Origin: Vibrio sp. SNU_ST1
GTDB taxonomy: Bacteria > Pseudomonadota > Gammaproteobacteria > Enterobacterales > Vibrionaceae
Assembly (NCBI RefSeq): GCF_030563405.1
Contig: NZ_CP130749.1
Location: forward strand, 248,001 to 312,000
DNA length: 64,000 bases
Reading direction: 5' to 3'
The translations under genes and the position numbers were made by a program. The stretch's first letter is position 1. Each line of letters starts with the position of its first letter. Shown here piece after piece: positions 1 through 8,871 of this stretch. The notes beneath the pieces are model-generated. The model was not told the DNA's origin. It did no database searches and was given only the letters and a program-made list of their open reading frames with translations.

Positions 1-315
1 GAAGAATAGCTGCGTATTCATGAATGCCGGTTTGTTCGGAATCACCGCATCAACCACATCCATCACTTGTTTTGAGCTGATGAAGTTGAAAAGCACGCTT
101 CTATCGTCGGCAGGCAAATATTCGCTTCCCGTAATTAAAGACGAGTTAAATGCTTCTTCTTTATAGAATTCTTCGTTGTCTGCTTTCCATGATTCATGAA
201 ACTTTAGCACCACTTTTCTAAGCGACGCAATCTGAGCGTCATCGAAATAATTTCTGATAACAAAGTAACCATGTTCATCGTAACGGTCATTTAATTGTTG
301 GCTGTTTTCTACCAC
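1..315 (-). CDS. Phytanoyl-CoA dioxygenase (PhyH) family protein, N-terminal part
   Basis: The gene runs off the left edge; the first 105 residues are present. The GTG at 315-313 is the likely start: an in-frame stop lies two codons upstream and an AAGG Shine-Dalgarno sits a few bases before it. The opening, with a stretch like DRYDEHGYFVIRNYF followed by helical sequence, is typical of Fe(II)/2-oxoglutarate oxygenases of the PhyH type, which hydroxylate small molecules. The iron-binding HxD...H residues would lie beyond the window, so activity cannot be judged and the substrate is unknown. It is the first gene of a leftward unit and is separated by 185 bp from the transporter gene on its right, which is on the same strand. 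Confidence 0.6.
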   Translation of the reverse strand, partial: MVENSQQLNDRYDEHGYFVIRNYFDDAQIASLRKVVLKFHESWKADNEEFYKEEAFNSSLITGSEYLPADDRSVLFNFISSKQVMDVVDAVIPNKPAFMNTQLFF

Positions 316-500
316 TGACTACCTTCGTTCATTCTTTATCGTGCAATAACCACAGACTTCTTAGGCGCATAATGCCAGACAGGTGTCATTCAACCAAGTA
401 ACAAATGAACCATGACGAGGTTCGATAGAGCTAAAAAGACATATCTTTGTTAGAGATATAGGCAATGTCGAGCCCTTCAATTTACAGTCACATGACTAGC

Positions 501-1382
501 TTACTGCCACATCACCAATACTGCGGCGATAGAAAGCAAGATAAGTGCGAGAATGTCTTTGCGAGCAATGCGTTGCCCTAACCAGAAGTAAGAAATCAGC
601 ACCATGAAGATTACTTCGACTTGCCCGAGTGTCTTTACGTAAGGTACGGCTTGAAGTGACATTGCGCTAAACCAACCTAGAGAACCGATAACACTCGCTA
701 GGCTTGTCATGACTACTAGTCTCGACTTCTTGAATATCTGACGTAACGTGTCTCGTTCTCTGAAGAATAGATACGTACAAATAATGCATGTCTGAAGAGT
801 AATCACCAGAAACAGTACCCAAGCAGCGCTATGAGGGAAAAGAAGCCCTATGCTTAAGCTTGCTTCCCGCACCCAAAGAGACGTTAAAGCAAAAGCGGTG
901 CTACACCCCATACCCAACAAAAATACTTTTGGAGACAAGCTTCGCCAGCCAGAAGAACTACTCATTATTAGTACGCCTAATGTACCAATAAGCACGCCGA
1001 TCCAACCTGTTAGTGTCAAAGCCGTACCAAAAAACAATACGGATAGCACAGCAGATACGGGGGCTTCACACTTGGCCAATCCGGCTCCTATCGCATAGTT
1101 TTCGAGTTTAAATAACATCACCATTAAACCAGTCGCGAGGATCTGCATAACCGAAGCGGCAACAATATAGAAAACAAACTCACCGGAAAGATTAGGCGCG
1201 GAGACTGGTTGCCATTGATAGAGGGCGTAAAGGTAAATAAGGGCGATTGGGCTTGCCCAAATAAAGCGAGCTAGCGTCACACCAGCAACACTCATGGTGC
1301 CGCTTAATTTACTTTGAAAGGCATTGCGCCAAGATTGGCTGAATGCAGCAAGGAGAGTAAAGGCTATCCAACTAAATGACAT
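501..1382 (-). CDS. DMT-superfamily (EamA-type) transporter
   Basis: A 293-residue inner-membrane protein with about ten hydrophobic segments arranged as two similar halves of five, the plan and length of EamA/RhaT-type drug/metabolite transporters. The second half has the usual closing pattern with a conserved LGQ motif followed by a short charged loop (RIARKD) and a final helix. Family members export or import amino acids, sugars, nucleosides or drugs; nothing here identifies the substrate. It is a single gene on the minus strand, 181 bp downstream of the MFS gene. The start ATG at 1382 gives a protein that begins directly in the first membrane helix, as is common in the family. Confidence 0.8.
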   Translation of the reverse strand: MSFSWIAFTLLAAFSQSWRNAFQSKLSGTMSVAGVTLARFIWASPIALIYLYALYQWQPVSAPNLSGEFVFYIVAASVMQILATGLMVMLFKLENYAIGAGLAKCEAPVSAVLSVLFFGTALTLTGWIGVLIGTLGVLIMSSSSGWRSLSPKVFLLGMGCSTAFALTSLWVREASLSIGLLFPHSAAWVLFLVITLQTCIICTYLFFRERDTLRQIFKKSRLVVMTSLASVIGSLGWFSAMSLQAVPYVKTLGQVEVIFMVLISYFWLGQRIARKDILALILLSIAAVLVMWQ

Positions 1383-1563
1383 GACGCTTCCGTGTGTTAT
1401 GTAAAGGGATGATTATATTAACAAACTTAACCTGTAGAAGAAGAGGTTTGTTTCTTGAGCGTTTGTTTTTCATACGATAGTGTATTTTGGTAAATCAGAC
1501 CTTTGTGCGAGCCTATCTTTGAATAGTCAGCTCATTGAACTTCGACACCACTAGCTAGCCACC

Positions 1564-2895
1564 TCAAAACATTGGCTCTTTTCGGTTCTTGAAATAGAAC
1601 AAAGCGCTGATCGCAATGAACAACAGAGTGAAGTAATAGAAAAACGAAGACAGTGAGGCTAAGAAAGCGAGGTTGAGCTCTATCTCTTGTTCGGTGTAGC
1701 CCTGAGACACCAATCTATAGTAGTAAGCGTACAAAATACCGATCAGCCCATATCCGAGATTAAACATCAGGCCTTTAAAGCTGAGAACTGTGGCTCGGTT
1801 GTGTGATTCGGTTTTTTTATTCAGGTGGTAGCTAATGAAAATGTTCATCGTCATGATGATAAAGATCAGTATCAGTGCTGGAATAACCCCGTAAATCGTC
1901 CAACCTAAACTAATCCAATAGTAAGTCGCCATGCATGCTAAACCCATAACCCCAATGAAGGTTTCTGGCTCCATGCTTTCTGCTAGCCTACGGCTTTGCC
2001 CCGCTAATATGATTTTAAGTAAGCTGATACCTGCGCCAATAAAACCAAAGTAGATAATCGGAATATCGATGGCTAGATAGTACTGGCTGTTCATGGTCAG
2101 GAACATTCTAGAGGTGTGTTCGAACAGGCTGTAGTACAGTAAGATGAACAGAACGTAAGGCGTAGCAAGTACCCACTTACCTGTGTCAGCTGTTAATTTA
2201 AGGCTGGCGATGGTGGCTGCTAATTTGGTTTGATCGCTTGGCATCACCTTTTTCTCTTCGCGCATGTTAACCGCGGCATAAATGGCGATCATTGCGACAA
2301 GTAGGGTAGCGAAAACAGGAATGCGCATGAGGTTTTTGGTGCTTTCAGGCTCTGCTAGTCCGAGAGCGTGAAAGATGTTCGCCATAAAGTTTACATCGTA
2401 CATCGCAGCACCAATTAAGGTGACAAAGATCCCCACACTAGAGGCGACACGAAGCTGGATTTGCAGCACTCGCGGCCACAACTCTTCATTGCCTTGTTCT
2501 TTTATGGTGTCGTAAGCCAATGCCTCGTCGGCGCCGCTGGCCAGTGCCATTGCTAAGCCACTGAGTATCCGGTTAATCAGAAATACAATGAACACCAAGT
2601 CGGGGCTTCCGATTGGTACTAAGGCGATCATCGCGATCTCAATAAACATCACAATCGAAGACAGCACCACTAGTTTCTTGCGGCCTAAGGTATCGGCGAA
2701 TGCGCCCGATGGCACCTCAGCAAGCACAATCGTGGCTGCCCAAACGACATTAAGCATCGCGAACTGAGATAGGGTTAGTCCGTAATCTAAATAGAGTAGG
2801 GTGAATATAGGGTAGTAAAAACGCGCAAAGTAGCTGCTTCGAAACATTAAGAAGTAGCGGACATTGGGAATGTTAAGGATTTCTTTGAGCGTCAT
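1564..2895 (-). CDS. MFS transporter
   Basis: A 443-residue major facilitator superfamily permease with about twelve hydrophobic segments. The loop between helices 2 and 3 carries the family signature in the form GAFADTLGRKKLV, which fits the G-x-x-x-D-x-x-G-R-R/K consensus. The central cytoplasmic loop (around residues 200-235) is charged, as expected between the two six-helix halves. The substrate is not evident; proteins of this subgroup are usually listed as putative drug or metabolite exporters. The 410-bp region upstream contains a 12-copy 8-bp tandem repeat that starts about 180 bp before the start codon, so expression could vary with repeat number (inference). Confidence 0.85.
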   Translation of the reverse strand: MTLKEILNIPNVRYFLMFRSSYFARFYYPIFTLLYLDYGLTLSQFAMLNVVWAATIVLAEVPSGAFADTLGRKKLVVLSSIVMFIEIAMIALVPIGSPDLVFIVFLINRILSGLAMALASGADEALAYDTIKEQGNEELWPRVLQIQLRVASSVGIFVTLIGAAMYDVNFMANIFHALGLAEPESTKNLMRIPVFATLLVAMIAIYAAVNMREEKKVMPSDQTKLAATIASLKLTADTGKWVLATPYVLFILLYYSLFEHTSRMFLTMNSQYYLAIDIPIIYFGFIGAGISLLKIILAGQSRRLAESMEPETFIGVMGLACMATYYWISLGWTIYGVIPALILIFIIMTMNIFISYHLNKKTESHNRATVLSFKGLMFNLGYGLIGILYAYYYRLVSQGYTEQEIELNLAFLASLSSFFYYFTLLFIAISALFYFKNRKEPMF

Positions 2896-3074
2896 AATAA
2901 TTTCAGCAATTTAAATAACACATTATTATGTATAAACCTTTTTGCTTTATTAATCATGGAATTGTTTCACAAGCTAAACAAGAAATAACTCATCTACTTA
3001 CCTGAACGTTCAAGGTTATTGTTCTAAAAAAATCAATTAATTGGAGTCAATGCCAGTCAAGAGAGTATTAGATA

Positions 3075-3170
3075 CTGTAGAGCTGTAGAGCTGTAGAGTT
3101 GTAGAGTTATAGAGTTATAGAGTTATAGAGTTATAGAGTTATAGAGTTATAGAGTTATAGAGTTATAGAG
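3075..3170. repeat. 12-copy tandem repeat, 8-bp unit
   Basis: Ninety-six bases made of twelve uninterrupted 8-bp units: three copies of ctgtagag, one ttgtagag, then eight ttatagag. The unit changes stepwise by one base at a time along the array, which suggests expansion by slipped-strand copying. It is non-coding. It lies about 180 bp upstream of the MFS gene start (2895) and about 135 bp downstream of the luxN stop (3306). Eight is not a multiple of three, but no gene is read through it, so any effect would be on promoter spacing or on DNA structure. The rest of 2896-3305 holds only a hairpin at 3194-3218. Confidence 0.95.
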
Positions 3171-3193
3171 CCAATCACTCCAATGCTAAACTT

Positions 3194-3218
3194 CCTGTCA
3201 AGAAGTACTCTTGACAGG
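3194..3218 (-). terminator. Hairpin downstream of luxN, possible terminator
   Basis: A perfect 10-bp inverted repeat (cctgtcaaga / tcttgacagg) with a 5-nt loop lies 88 bp past the luxN stop. On the minus strand it is followed only by a short T stretch (aagttt), so intrinsic termination of luxMN would be weak. It may instead act as a transcript end or a protein-binding site. Confidence 0.5.
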
Positions 3219-3305
3219 TGTTTTGATTAACTACTGAATTGCTCTGCTGATATTACTGGTTCAATTGTGATGATCGGATGATGAGTGACATTACGGTGTT
3301 TAATA

Positions 3306-5960
3306 CTAATTCTCTGTTTCCTTAGAAGCGTTAGACGTTGTGTCTTTTATCAACCAACTATCAAGCACGCCTTGTAGCGCATCCAAAGAGGTTGGCTTCT
3401 CTAGGCGACCGTCCATCAGTTTTCTGATCATGTCTAATTCGTGTTGTCCCGATTCTCCAGACAAAGCAATGATTGGTGTTTGAGGTGAGCGCGCCTTGAT
3501 GAGCTGGCTTGCATCGAAACCATTCATTATCGGCATTTGTACGTCCATTAAGACCAAATCAACCTTGTGTGTTCTGAACAACTCGACGGCATTTTCCCCG
3601 TTTTTGGCTTGCAAACTGTTAACGCCCAGTCGATTCAAATACATCTGAACAAGCGTGCGCTGTACTTCTTTGTCATCAACAATAAGTACCGTCGGTGCAA
3701 GATAGCTTGATGTTGGTTGATTTTCTGCTTGCGCGCGTTCTGTTTGCTTACTTTCTGTTAGCGTGCTTGCCGGTTCAGATTCTATATCACCGCTTGGAGT
3801 TTTGTTCTCTGGTTTTACATCCGCTTCGGCTTTATCTTCCGTCGATTGGTTGTGTTTCCAACCGTTGAAATAAGGCGTACGCAGCGTCTCCGCTTTTGGA
3901 GCATTAGGTACAATAGGGAAGTACAGGTGAAACTCAGTAAATTCACCAAGTTTGGAGTGGCATTCTACTCTGCCACCAAATGAGCGCATCACTCTTTGGC
4001 AATAACCCAGTCCTAAGCCGCTCCCACCGCTTTTTTGGTAAGAGAAAAAGTCATCGAAGATCTTATGAACAATGGCTTCGTCAATGCCGGGGCCGGAATC
4101 TCGAAATGTCAGGACGTTCTCGTAAGATCCTGTTTTGGTGCTGATCTCAACTTGGCTGTCTGGATAAGAGTCAAAGTAGTAGATCGCGTTACGTATTAGG
4201 TTGAAAATGACGAAGTTGAATAGAGTTTCATTCAGATTTGCTACAAAATCATCGTGTTGTGGTAAACGAATGCGTTCAATAATCTTTTCATTCTCAAAAC
4301 CATAGTGGCTTACGGCTTGATCCACGGCTTTATGGATAGAGGTCATGGTTACTGGACCATGTTCAGGCGTGCTGTCACTGACTTCTCGTAAGATGATGTC
4401 AATCAGTTGCCGCCCGCGTTGAATTGCTGCTTGGCCATTCTCAATGTCAGTCAAGATTTGTTGAGCTGGTGCTTGATTATCAATGTGCTGCTTTAACACC
4501 TCAAAATGCAGTTGCACTTGAGCCAGTGGATTGCGCATCTCATGAGCGATTGAGTTAGCCAGTGCACGACTTTGGCGAATACGCCTATCGGCTTCAATGG
4601 TACTTTGTACTCGATTTAACAAGGTTTGCAGTGCAGAGATCTCTTCATTAGAGAACATATGATTGTTGCTTTTATGTGATGATACTAGCAAGTGTGTGAC
4701 TGATTTTTTGTGTCCGAATAGTGGCATTACCAACGCAGTGTTGTTCGAACTCATCTTGTCATAAAGCGCTTTTAGCGATCGCTTAGCTGGCGCAGTATCA
4801 TCGAGCTCTTCAGAAAGCTCATCGAACACTAAAACGGACTTGTTGTTAGATAGGTAATCTTCGTAGCAGGTTTCATTGTAGTTGCTGTTAACTAGTCGAA
4901 GCTTATCTTCTGGGATTTGCAATTGGCGACCTAAACGACGCATGGCATCGTCAATCGACAATTTGAAGTCCTCTTCTAATGCAAGGATTCGTTGCACTGG
5001 TGTCTTTTTGTTTCCGTAGACAAATAATGAGGAGTAAGGACTTACGCGTTTGTAGAGTAGGTTCCAAGCGACGCCGATCATCGCACTAATAGGGATGGCT
5101 AAAAGCCATTGGTTACCGTCATTTAGGGGGATAAATACCGAACCAAAAGGTAGCACCAAGATTGCACACACCAACAGCACATTAAGGCTTATGTATGTAA
5201 GGTATTTAAAACTGTAGAAGCGAGAGGTCAGCAGTGCATAGCCAAAAAATAACATCTCACTGAGCGACAAGGCTGGGGGGAGCCAAGTGAGTGAGAAATC
5301 ACGTAGGAAATAGGCAATGCCAATGTGAATCGTTGCGGTAGATAGCATGAATACCAAGATGCCCGTAATCATGTAGTTCGTTTTGGCTAATGTTAGCTTG
5401 CTGCTATTGGCACGCATGGTCACTAGATTAACCAGTGTAAGGGCAATTAAGCTTATTACTCCTATAAAAAAGTACGGTGTGTGTGGACCAAACTCGATCA
5501 CGAATTGGCTTGGAGCTGTAATGGTAACATCTTCTACCGTTAACCCCGGGGTCAAATTGATATAGAAGGAGTAGCTAGTGAGGATCGCGAGTATGCTTTG
5601 TTGCCACAGATGGATTTTACCACTGCGGTTTTCGGCTGCGAGTTGACATGAAAAGTAATAAGCAAAGGCAAAAGCAAGGAAAGAGCTGAGGTTGGCCAAC
5701 TTTGCTGTGAATATGGCTGCTGAAGGGCCAAGTCTCGGCAATAAGTCTGTATGGAAGTAGGCATTGCTGCTGATCCACGTAATAATACAGATGGAATAGG
5801 CGATGTAAGGTACATGGTGTGTCCCCGCTATCACTCCGTTCTTTTGTTTAAGTCGGTAGCAATAATAGATCAACCACATTACAACCACGGCTACTGTTGC
5901 AAGCAGTGTGATCGCTTTTGTATAGATTATCGCCTCTAGCCCAAAATCAAACATCTTCAT
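3306..5960 (-). CDS. luxN: LuxN, quorum-sensing hybrid sensor kinase
   Basis: LuxN is the membrane receptor for the acyl-homoserine lactone made by LuxM; it feeds phosphate to LuxU-LuxO at low cell density. The order is nine or so membrane segments, a HisKA domain with SIAHEMRNP, an HATPase with GSGLGLGY, a variable linker, and a C-terminal receiver ([16 protein letters not shown]). Counted from the Met of MFDFG, where V. harveyi LuxN begins as I recall it, the phospho-acceptor is H471, the same number as in V. harveyi, and the ligand-pocket Phe falls at 163. The receiver Asp falls at 804 rather than 771, because the linker is about 33 residues longer. Starts at 5972, 5960 and 5954 are possible. 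The one at 5960 overlaps the luxM stop as ATGA, so I chose it for coupling. Confidence 0.93.
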   Translation of the reverse strand: MKMFDFGLEAIIYTKAITLLATVAVVVMWLIYYCYRLKQKNGVIAGTHHVPYIAYSICIITWISSNAYFHTDLLPRLGPSAAIFTAKLANLSSFLAFAFAYYFSCQLAAENRSGKIHLWQQSILAILTSYSFYINLTPGLTVEDVTITAPSQFVIEFGPHTPYFFIGVISLIALTLVNLVTMRANSSKLTLAKTNYMITGILVFMLSTATIHIGIAYFLRDFSLTWLPPALSLSEMLFFGYALLTSRFYSFKYLTYISLNVLLVCAILVLPFGSVFIPLNDGNQWLLAIPISAMIGVAWNLLYKRVSPYSSLFVYGNKKTPVQRILALEEDFKLSIDDAMRRLGRQLQIPEDKLRLVNSNYNETCYEDYLSNNKSVLVFDELSEELDDTAPAKRSLKALYDKMSSNNTALVMPLFGHKKSVTHLLVSSHKSNNHMFSNEEISALQTLLNRVQSTIEADRRIRQSRALANSIAHEMRNPLAQVQLHFEVLKQHIDNQAPAQQILTDIENGQAAIQRGRQLIDIILREVSDSTPEHGPVTMTSIHKAVDQAVSHYGFENEKIIERIRLPQHDDFVANLNETLFNFVIFNLIRNAIYYFDSYPDSQVEISTKTGSYENVLTFRDSGPGIDEAIVHKIFDDFFSYQKSGGSGLGLGYCQRVMRSFGGRVECHSKLGEFTEFHLYFPIVPNAPKAETLRTPYFNGWKHNQSTEDKAEADVKPENKTPSGDIESEPASTLTESKQTERAQAENQPTSSYLAPTVLIVDDKEVQRTLVQMYLNRLGVNSLQAKNGENAVELFRTHKVDLVLMDVQMPIMNGFDASQLIKARSPQTPIIALSGESGQHELDMIRKLMDGRLEKPTSLDALQGVLDSWLIKDTTSNASKETEN

Positions 5961-7144
5961 ATTACTTGCCATTCTGTATTTTTATTTTCACGGAGGCAGC
6001 GTCTATACTCTCGAAAGTTAATGTGACTGAATGCATTGAGCATCAGTCCAATATCCCATAGCCCGCGGTAAGTCAGTAAGTTCGTTTCGTTCAAGTCACA
6101 AGACCCTAGCGGTAAATATGCCTTTGGTCCGATAGCCTTATAAAAATCGAGTATCAAAGGTTGATCTATAATAGTGAAGCCAATTTTATAGCCAGTTTGA
6201 TGTAATAAACTGATCATCTCTTTTTGAGCAAGATAGAGGAAATAGAGCTTTTGTTGAGTATTTCCACTCACGGTTAGGCGTAAAATTTCACATACGGCTT
6301 GCTTTTCGGATAATTGTAATTGGAACTTATTATCGAACTCCAGGATAGAGTCACACTTTGATAGGGTAGGTGGAGTGAAAATCTGTAGCCCTGTTAGCCC
6401 GTCATAACCGTATCGGGATAAACTGTACTTCCATTTTTCATTGCTAAACGTGGGGGCGTAGCTTAGCCAAGTTTCATTTTTTGACCAATCTTGAATTAGC
6501 GCTGAAGAGACTAGGGTCGGAAAGGCTTCATCTTTTGGGTGTTTGAGCAGAACAAAGTGCTTACCTGTTTGCGATAAGTGGAGTAAAGGCAGCATCTCAT
6601 ACCACTTCTCACCTTTAATAAAAACCTCAAGGTTGCTTAAAGGAATAGCATCGCTGATCGGTATTCCTTGAGGATGACTTGGCGTTTGTACTATGAGTTG
6701 GCTATCTTCTATCTGGTCAATGATCATACCGTAGTAAGCACTATCTTGAATGGGTAGAACCATAGGAGAAAGCGGCTTGATGTTTAATGGTGATTTTGCT
6801 TTGATTGCGGAAATTTCACATTCACACCAAAAATCTAGCCAATGCATGTAGCACTTTCCTACAGCCTGTTCTAGAAGTGCAACCTCTGCGGATAATGTGC
6901 TTGGATAGCGCTGAATCAGATCGCGGTAGTCCATCACTTCAAACATTACTGAGTCGCTTTTTGTTTGATGTTCAGGGAAAAGCAATTCTAATTGGTTTCG
7001 ACGATATTCTGTCACGGTTTTGAAAAGAGCTGTGCGCTCTTGTGGTTGATAAGTGTGGAGTACGAGTTCAACCAGTGCGTGTTGTTTTTTTTCGATAGGC
7101 AGGCTGCTAGCCAACAGTGAACCTAAAGACGACATTAATTCCAT
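5957..7144 (-). CDS. luxM: LuxM, acyl-homoserine lactone synthase
   Basis: A 395-residue protein of the LuxM/AinS family, which makes AHL autoinducers from S-adenosylmethionine and an acyl donor and is unrelated to LuxI. It is assigned by its length, its overall resemblance to V. harveyi LuxM (opening helices with the [19 protein letters not shown] pattern and RTALFK) and its position directly upstream of luxN. The V. harveyi product is N-(3-hydroxybutanoyl)homoserine lactone; the acyl chain made here cannot be read from sequence. The protein is soluble and has no signal peptide. The stop codon overlaps the preferred luxN start by four bases (ATGA), so synthase and receptor are translated as a coupled pair. 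The promoter must lie in the 418-bp gap to the right (7145-7562). Confidence 0.93.
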   Translation of the reverse strand: MELMSSLGSLLASSLPIEKKQHALVELVLHTYQPQERTALFKTVTEYRRNQLELLFPEHQTKSDSVMFEVMDYRDLIQRYPSTLSAEVALLEQAVGKCYMHWLDFWCECEISAIKAKSPLNIKPLSPMVLPIQDSAYYGMIIDQIEDSQLIVQTPSHPQGIPISDAIPLSNLEVFIKGEKWYEMLPLLHLSQTGKHFVLLKHPKDEAFPTLVSSALIQDWSKNETWLSYAPTFSNEKWKYSLSRYGYDGLTGLQIFTPPTLSKCDSILEFDNKFQLQLSEKQAVCEILRLTVSGNTQQKLYFLYLAQKEMISLLHQTGYKIGFTIIDQPLILDFYKAIGPKAYLPLGSCDLNETNLLTYRGLWDIGLMLNAFSHINFREYRRCLRENKNTEWQVI

Positions 7145-7562
7145 GTAGTGAACCGCCCAAGTTTATCCAATTATTTTTATGTGACTTGTACCCGTTTATG
7201 AGAGATGTATCTATGGCTGATGTTTGAGAGTAGTTACTTTATAAAGTTGCTCTAACTTTTTTTGTGCATTTGATTTCTCATAAACAAGCTGCATTTTAAG
7301 ATGAAAGTCTACTACTTGTACGAATCCTAAACAACATGGTTTCGCTATTTTTTAATCAGTTCATGAACCGCTAAATTAGTTTATTCTCAAATACTTACTT
7401 GTCAGCTTATTGTTCGGCTTTGTTTTTTGACAGTGCCCTGTGTTTTGGGGATCGTTACACCATAATCTCTGATGAAGTGATGACATTCGAGGTTTAAGCT
7501 TGCCTGCATATGAAACATTATTGCGAGTAATCCCTCGTGAATGATTGAGGTAGAGAGAATTT
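7145..7562. promoter_or_regulatory. Divergent intergenic region, luxM / cystatin-like lipoprotein
   Basis: A 418-bp AT-rich gap between two divergent genes, so it must hold both promoters. I see no gene, no strong hairpin and no clear LuxR/HapR or CRP site by eye. A ribosome binding site (aggtagagag) precedes the lipoprotein start at 7563. Confidence 0.5.
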
Positions 7563-7970
7563 ATGAAGATAGTACGATTAACATCATTACTTGGAATAGC
7601 AACCTTGTTTAGTGTCGCGGCGTTAGCTGGGTGTAGTCAGAAATCAGAGGTACCAACCCAACCACAAGATAATGCCAACCCTATCTGCAGCACTAAAAAT
7701 CTGACGGGTGGTTGGTCGCAAAGCGAGATTACACCAGAAGCCAGGCAAGCTTTAAACGCAGTTCTTGGCCAAATGAACACTTCAGCTGAGCTCAAACAGA
7801 TCTTGAGCGTTCGAACTCAGGTTGTCGCGGGTTTGAACTATGCTATCGAGTTTGAAATGGATAATGGTGAAGTGTGGAACAGCATCGTTTACCGTTCTCT
7901 ACAAGGTGACATCAAAATGACGCAACCTGCACAGAAAGGTCGTCTCTGTCCGTTGATCAACGAGAAATAG
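7563..7970 (+). CDS. Cystatin-like lipoprotein
   Basis: A 135-residue protein with a lipoprotein signal peptide ending in the lipobox LAGC (Cys24 would be lipidated). The mature part has GG at 49-50, a helix at about 57-80 and the motif QVVAG at 86-90, followed by a strand with NYAIEFEMD. This order (N-terminal Gly, helix, Q-x-V-x-G hairpin) is that of cystatins, inhibitors of papain-type cysteine proteases. The second C-terminal inhibitory loop (Pro-Trp) is not obvious. Cys42 and Cys129 could form a disulfide. It is probably anchored to the outer membrane facing the periplasm. It is a single gene ending in a strong bidirectional terminator. Whether it inhibits any protease is inference; only the fold signature is seen. 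Confidence 0.65.
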   Translation: MKIVRLTSLLGIATLFSVAALAGCSQKSEVPTQPQDNANPICSTKNLTGGWSQSEITPEARQALNAVLGQMNTSAELKQILSVRTQVVAGLNYAIEFEMDNGEVWNSIVYRSLQGDIKMTQPAQKGRLCPLINEK

Positions 7971-8009
7971 CCCATTGATTAACTAGCATGTAAATAACAT
8001 CGCACACAT

Positions 8010-8041
8010 AAAAATGGCTCCTACTTAGGAGCCATTTTTTA
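8010..8041. terminator. Bidirectional rho-independent terminator
   Basis: An 11-bp stem (aaaatggctcc / ggagccatttt) with a 6-nt loop and T runs on both strands. It serves the lipoprotein gene on the left and the convergent minus-strand gene starting at 8650 on the right. Confidence 0.9.
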
Positions 8042-8071
8042 TTCTGAATATTGCTTACGTCATGAACCTGA

Positions 8072-8650
8072 TTAACTGGCCAGTTCAGGCTCTGACAGCT
8101 CTTGCACACAAGCACGGCTGATGTCTTCATCAATGTAGGCCATTCCAAGTTTATTGAGATAGTCCATACGATCCGCAGTGCGCAGTTCGATGTCTGGGCC
8201 TACGATGTTGTTCTCTTGATAGATCTCAGTTAAGTGAGCCATGAATTGCTCGCCAACACTCATCATTAATAAGCTCATTGCGCCAACATCCGGTCTTACT
8301 TTGGCACGTTGTTTGTCCGTTAAATTTACCGCTAACACGATAGGGCGCTCTTCACCCTCAAAACGAGTGCTGCGCTCGCGAATGGTTTGCTGAGCCCAGT
8401 AGTAGGCCAGTTCTTTGCTCTGAGTTAAAAATACGGGCTCAACGGATTCTGTGTAGTTATTGCCAATCGTTGCCATGGTTTTTGAAGCGGCTTCATTGAG
8501 TGCTTTGTCTCCTGAGCGTTTCAGCCCTTGGCCTTGGATTGAAGCGAGCAAGGCTGAGGATGTGCCGTGATACCAAGTATCACCAGTAGCGAAACCATTT
8601 TCTGACAGCAGCGTTTTAGCATCTTGTAGGTGTGTCGGTATTGAAGTCAT
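8072..8650 (-). CDS. Uncharacterised protein with an ADP-ribosyltransferase-like HGTS motif
   Basis: A soluble 192-residue protein that I do not recognise by name. ATG at 8650 is preferred to the upstream TTG because GAGAG precedes it at good distance. Near the N-terminus is WYHGTSS (His28-Gly29-Thr30), followed after a helix by a glycine-leucine turn (IQGQGL). Later comes VFLTQSKELAYYWA, in which a Ser/Tyr strand precedes a helix. That order (H-G-T, x-G-L, F-L-T/S) is seen in ADP-ribosyltransferase-fold proteins of the PARP/KptA type. An acidic residue for catalysis could be in GPDIEL near 153-160. The resemblance is a motif reading only; it could equally be a non-enzymatic family. It stands alone between two terminating units. 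Confidence 0.4.
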   Translation of the reverse strand: MTSIPTHLQDAKTLLSENGFATGDTWYHGTSSALLASIQGQGLKRSGDKALNEAASKTMATIGNNYTESVEPVFLTQSKELAYYWAQQTIRERSTRFEGEERPIVLAVNLTDKQRAKVRPDVGAMSLLMMSVGEQFMAHLTEIYQENNIVGPDIELRTADRMDYLNKLGMAYIDEDISRACVQELSEPELAS

Positions 8651-8871
8651 AGGCACTCTCAATAAATAGGCATATCAATAAATAGGAAAATCAACAAACA
8701 GGAATATGAACAGTTTAAACAGAATTTTTCAGGGTCACAGTGGTGTGGAACACAAATCTGAGGCTTTGAGATGAAGCCGGCAGTACAAGCTTCATCCCAA
8801 AACCTCCTCCCTCCCGGCACCTAATAGGGAAAAGGGAAGGGGAGATTCTAGAGGGGAAACGCTGTTAACGA

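Noticed and set aside
3075..3170. Tandem repeat as a CRISPR array
   Set aside because: The units are 8 bp with no spacers, and no cas gene is in the window. It is a simple tandem repeat.
8770..8796. Inverted repeat gatgaagc / gcttcatc downstream of aceA as a terminator
   Set aside because: Arms of only 8 bp with an 11-nt loop and no T run on the minus strand. I could not support it as a terminator.
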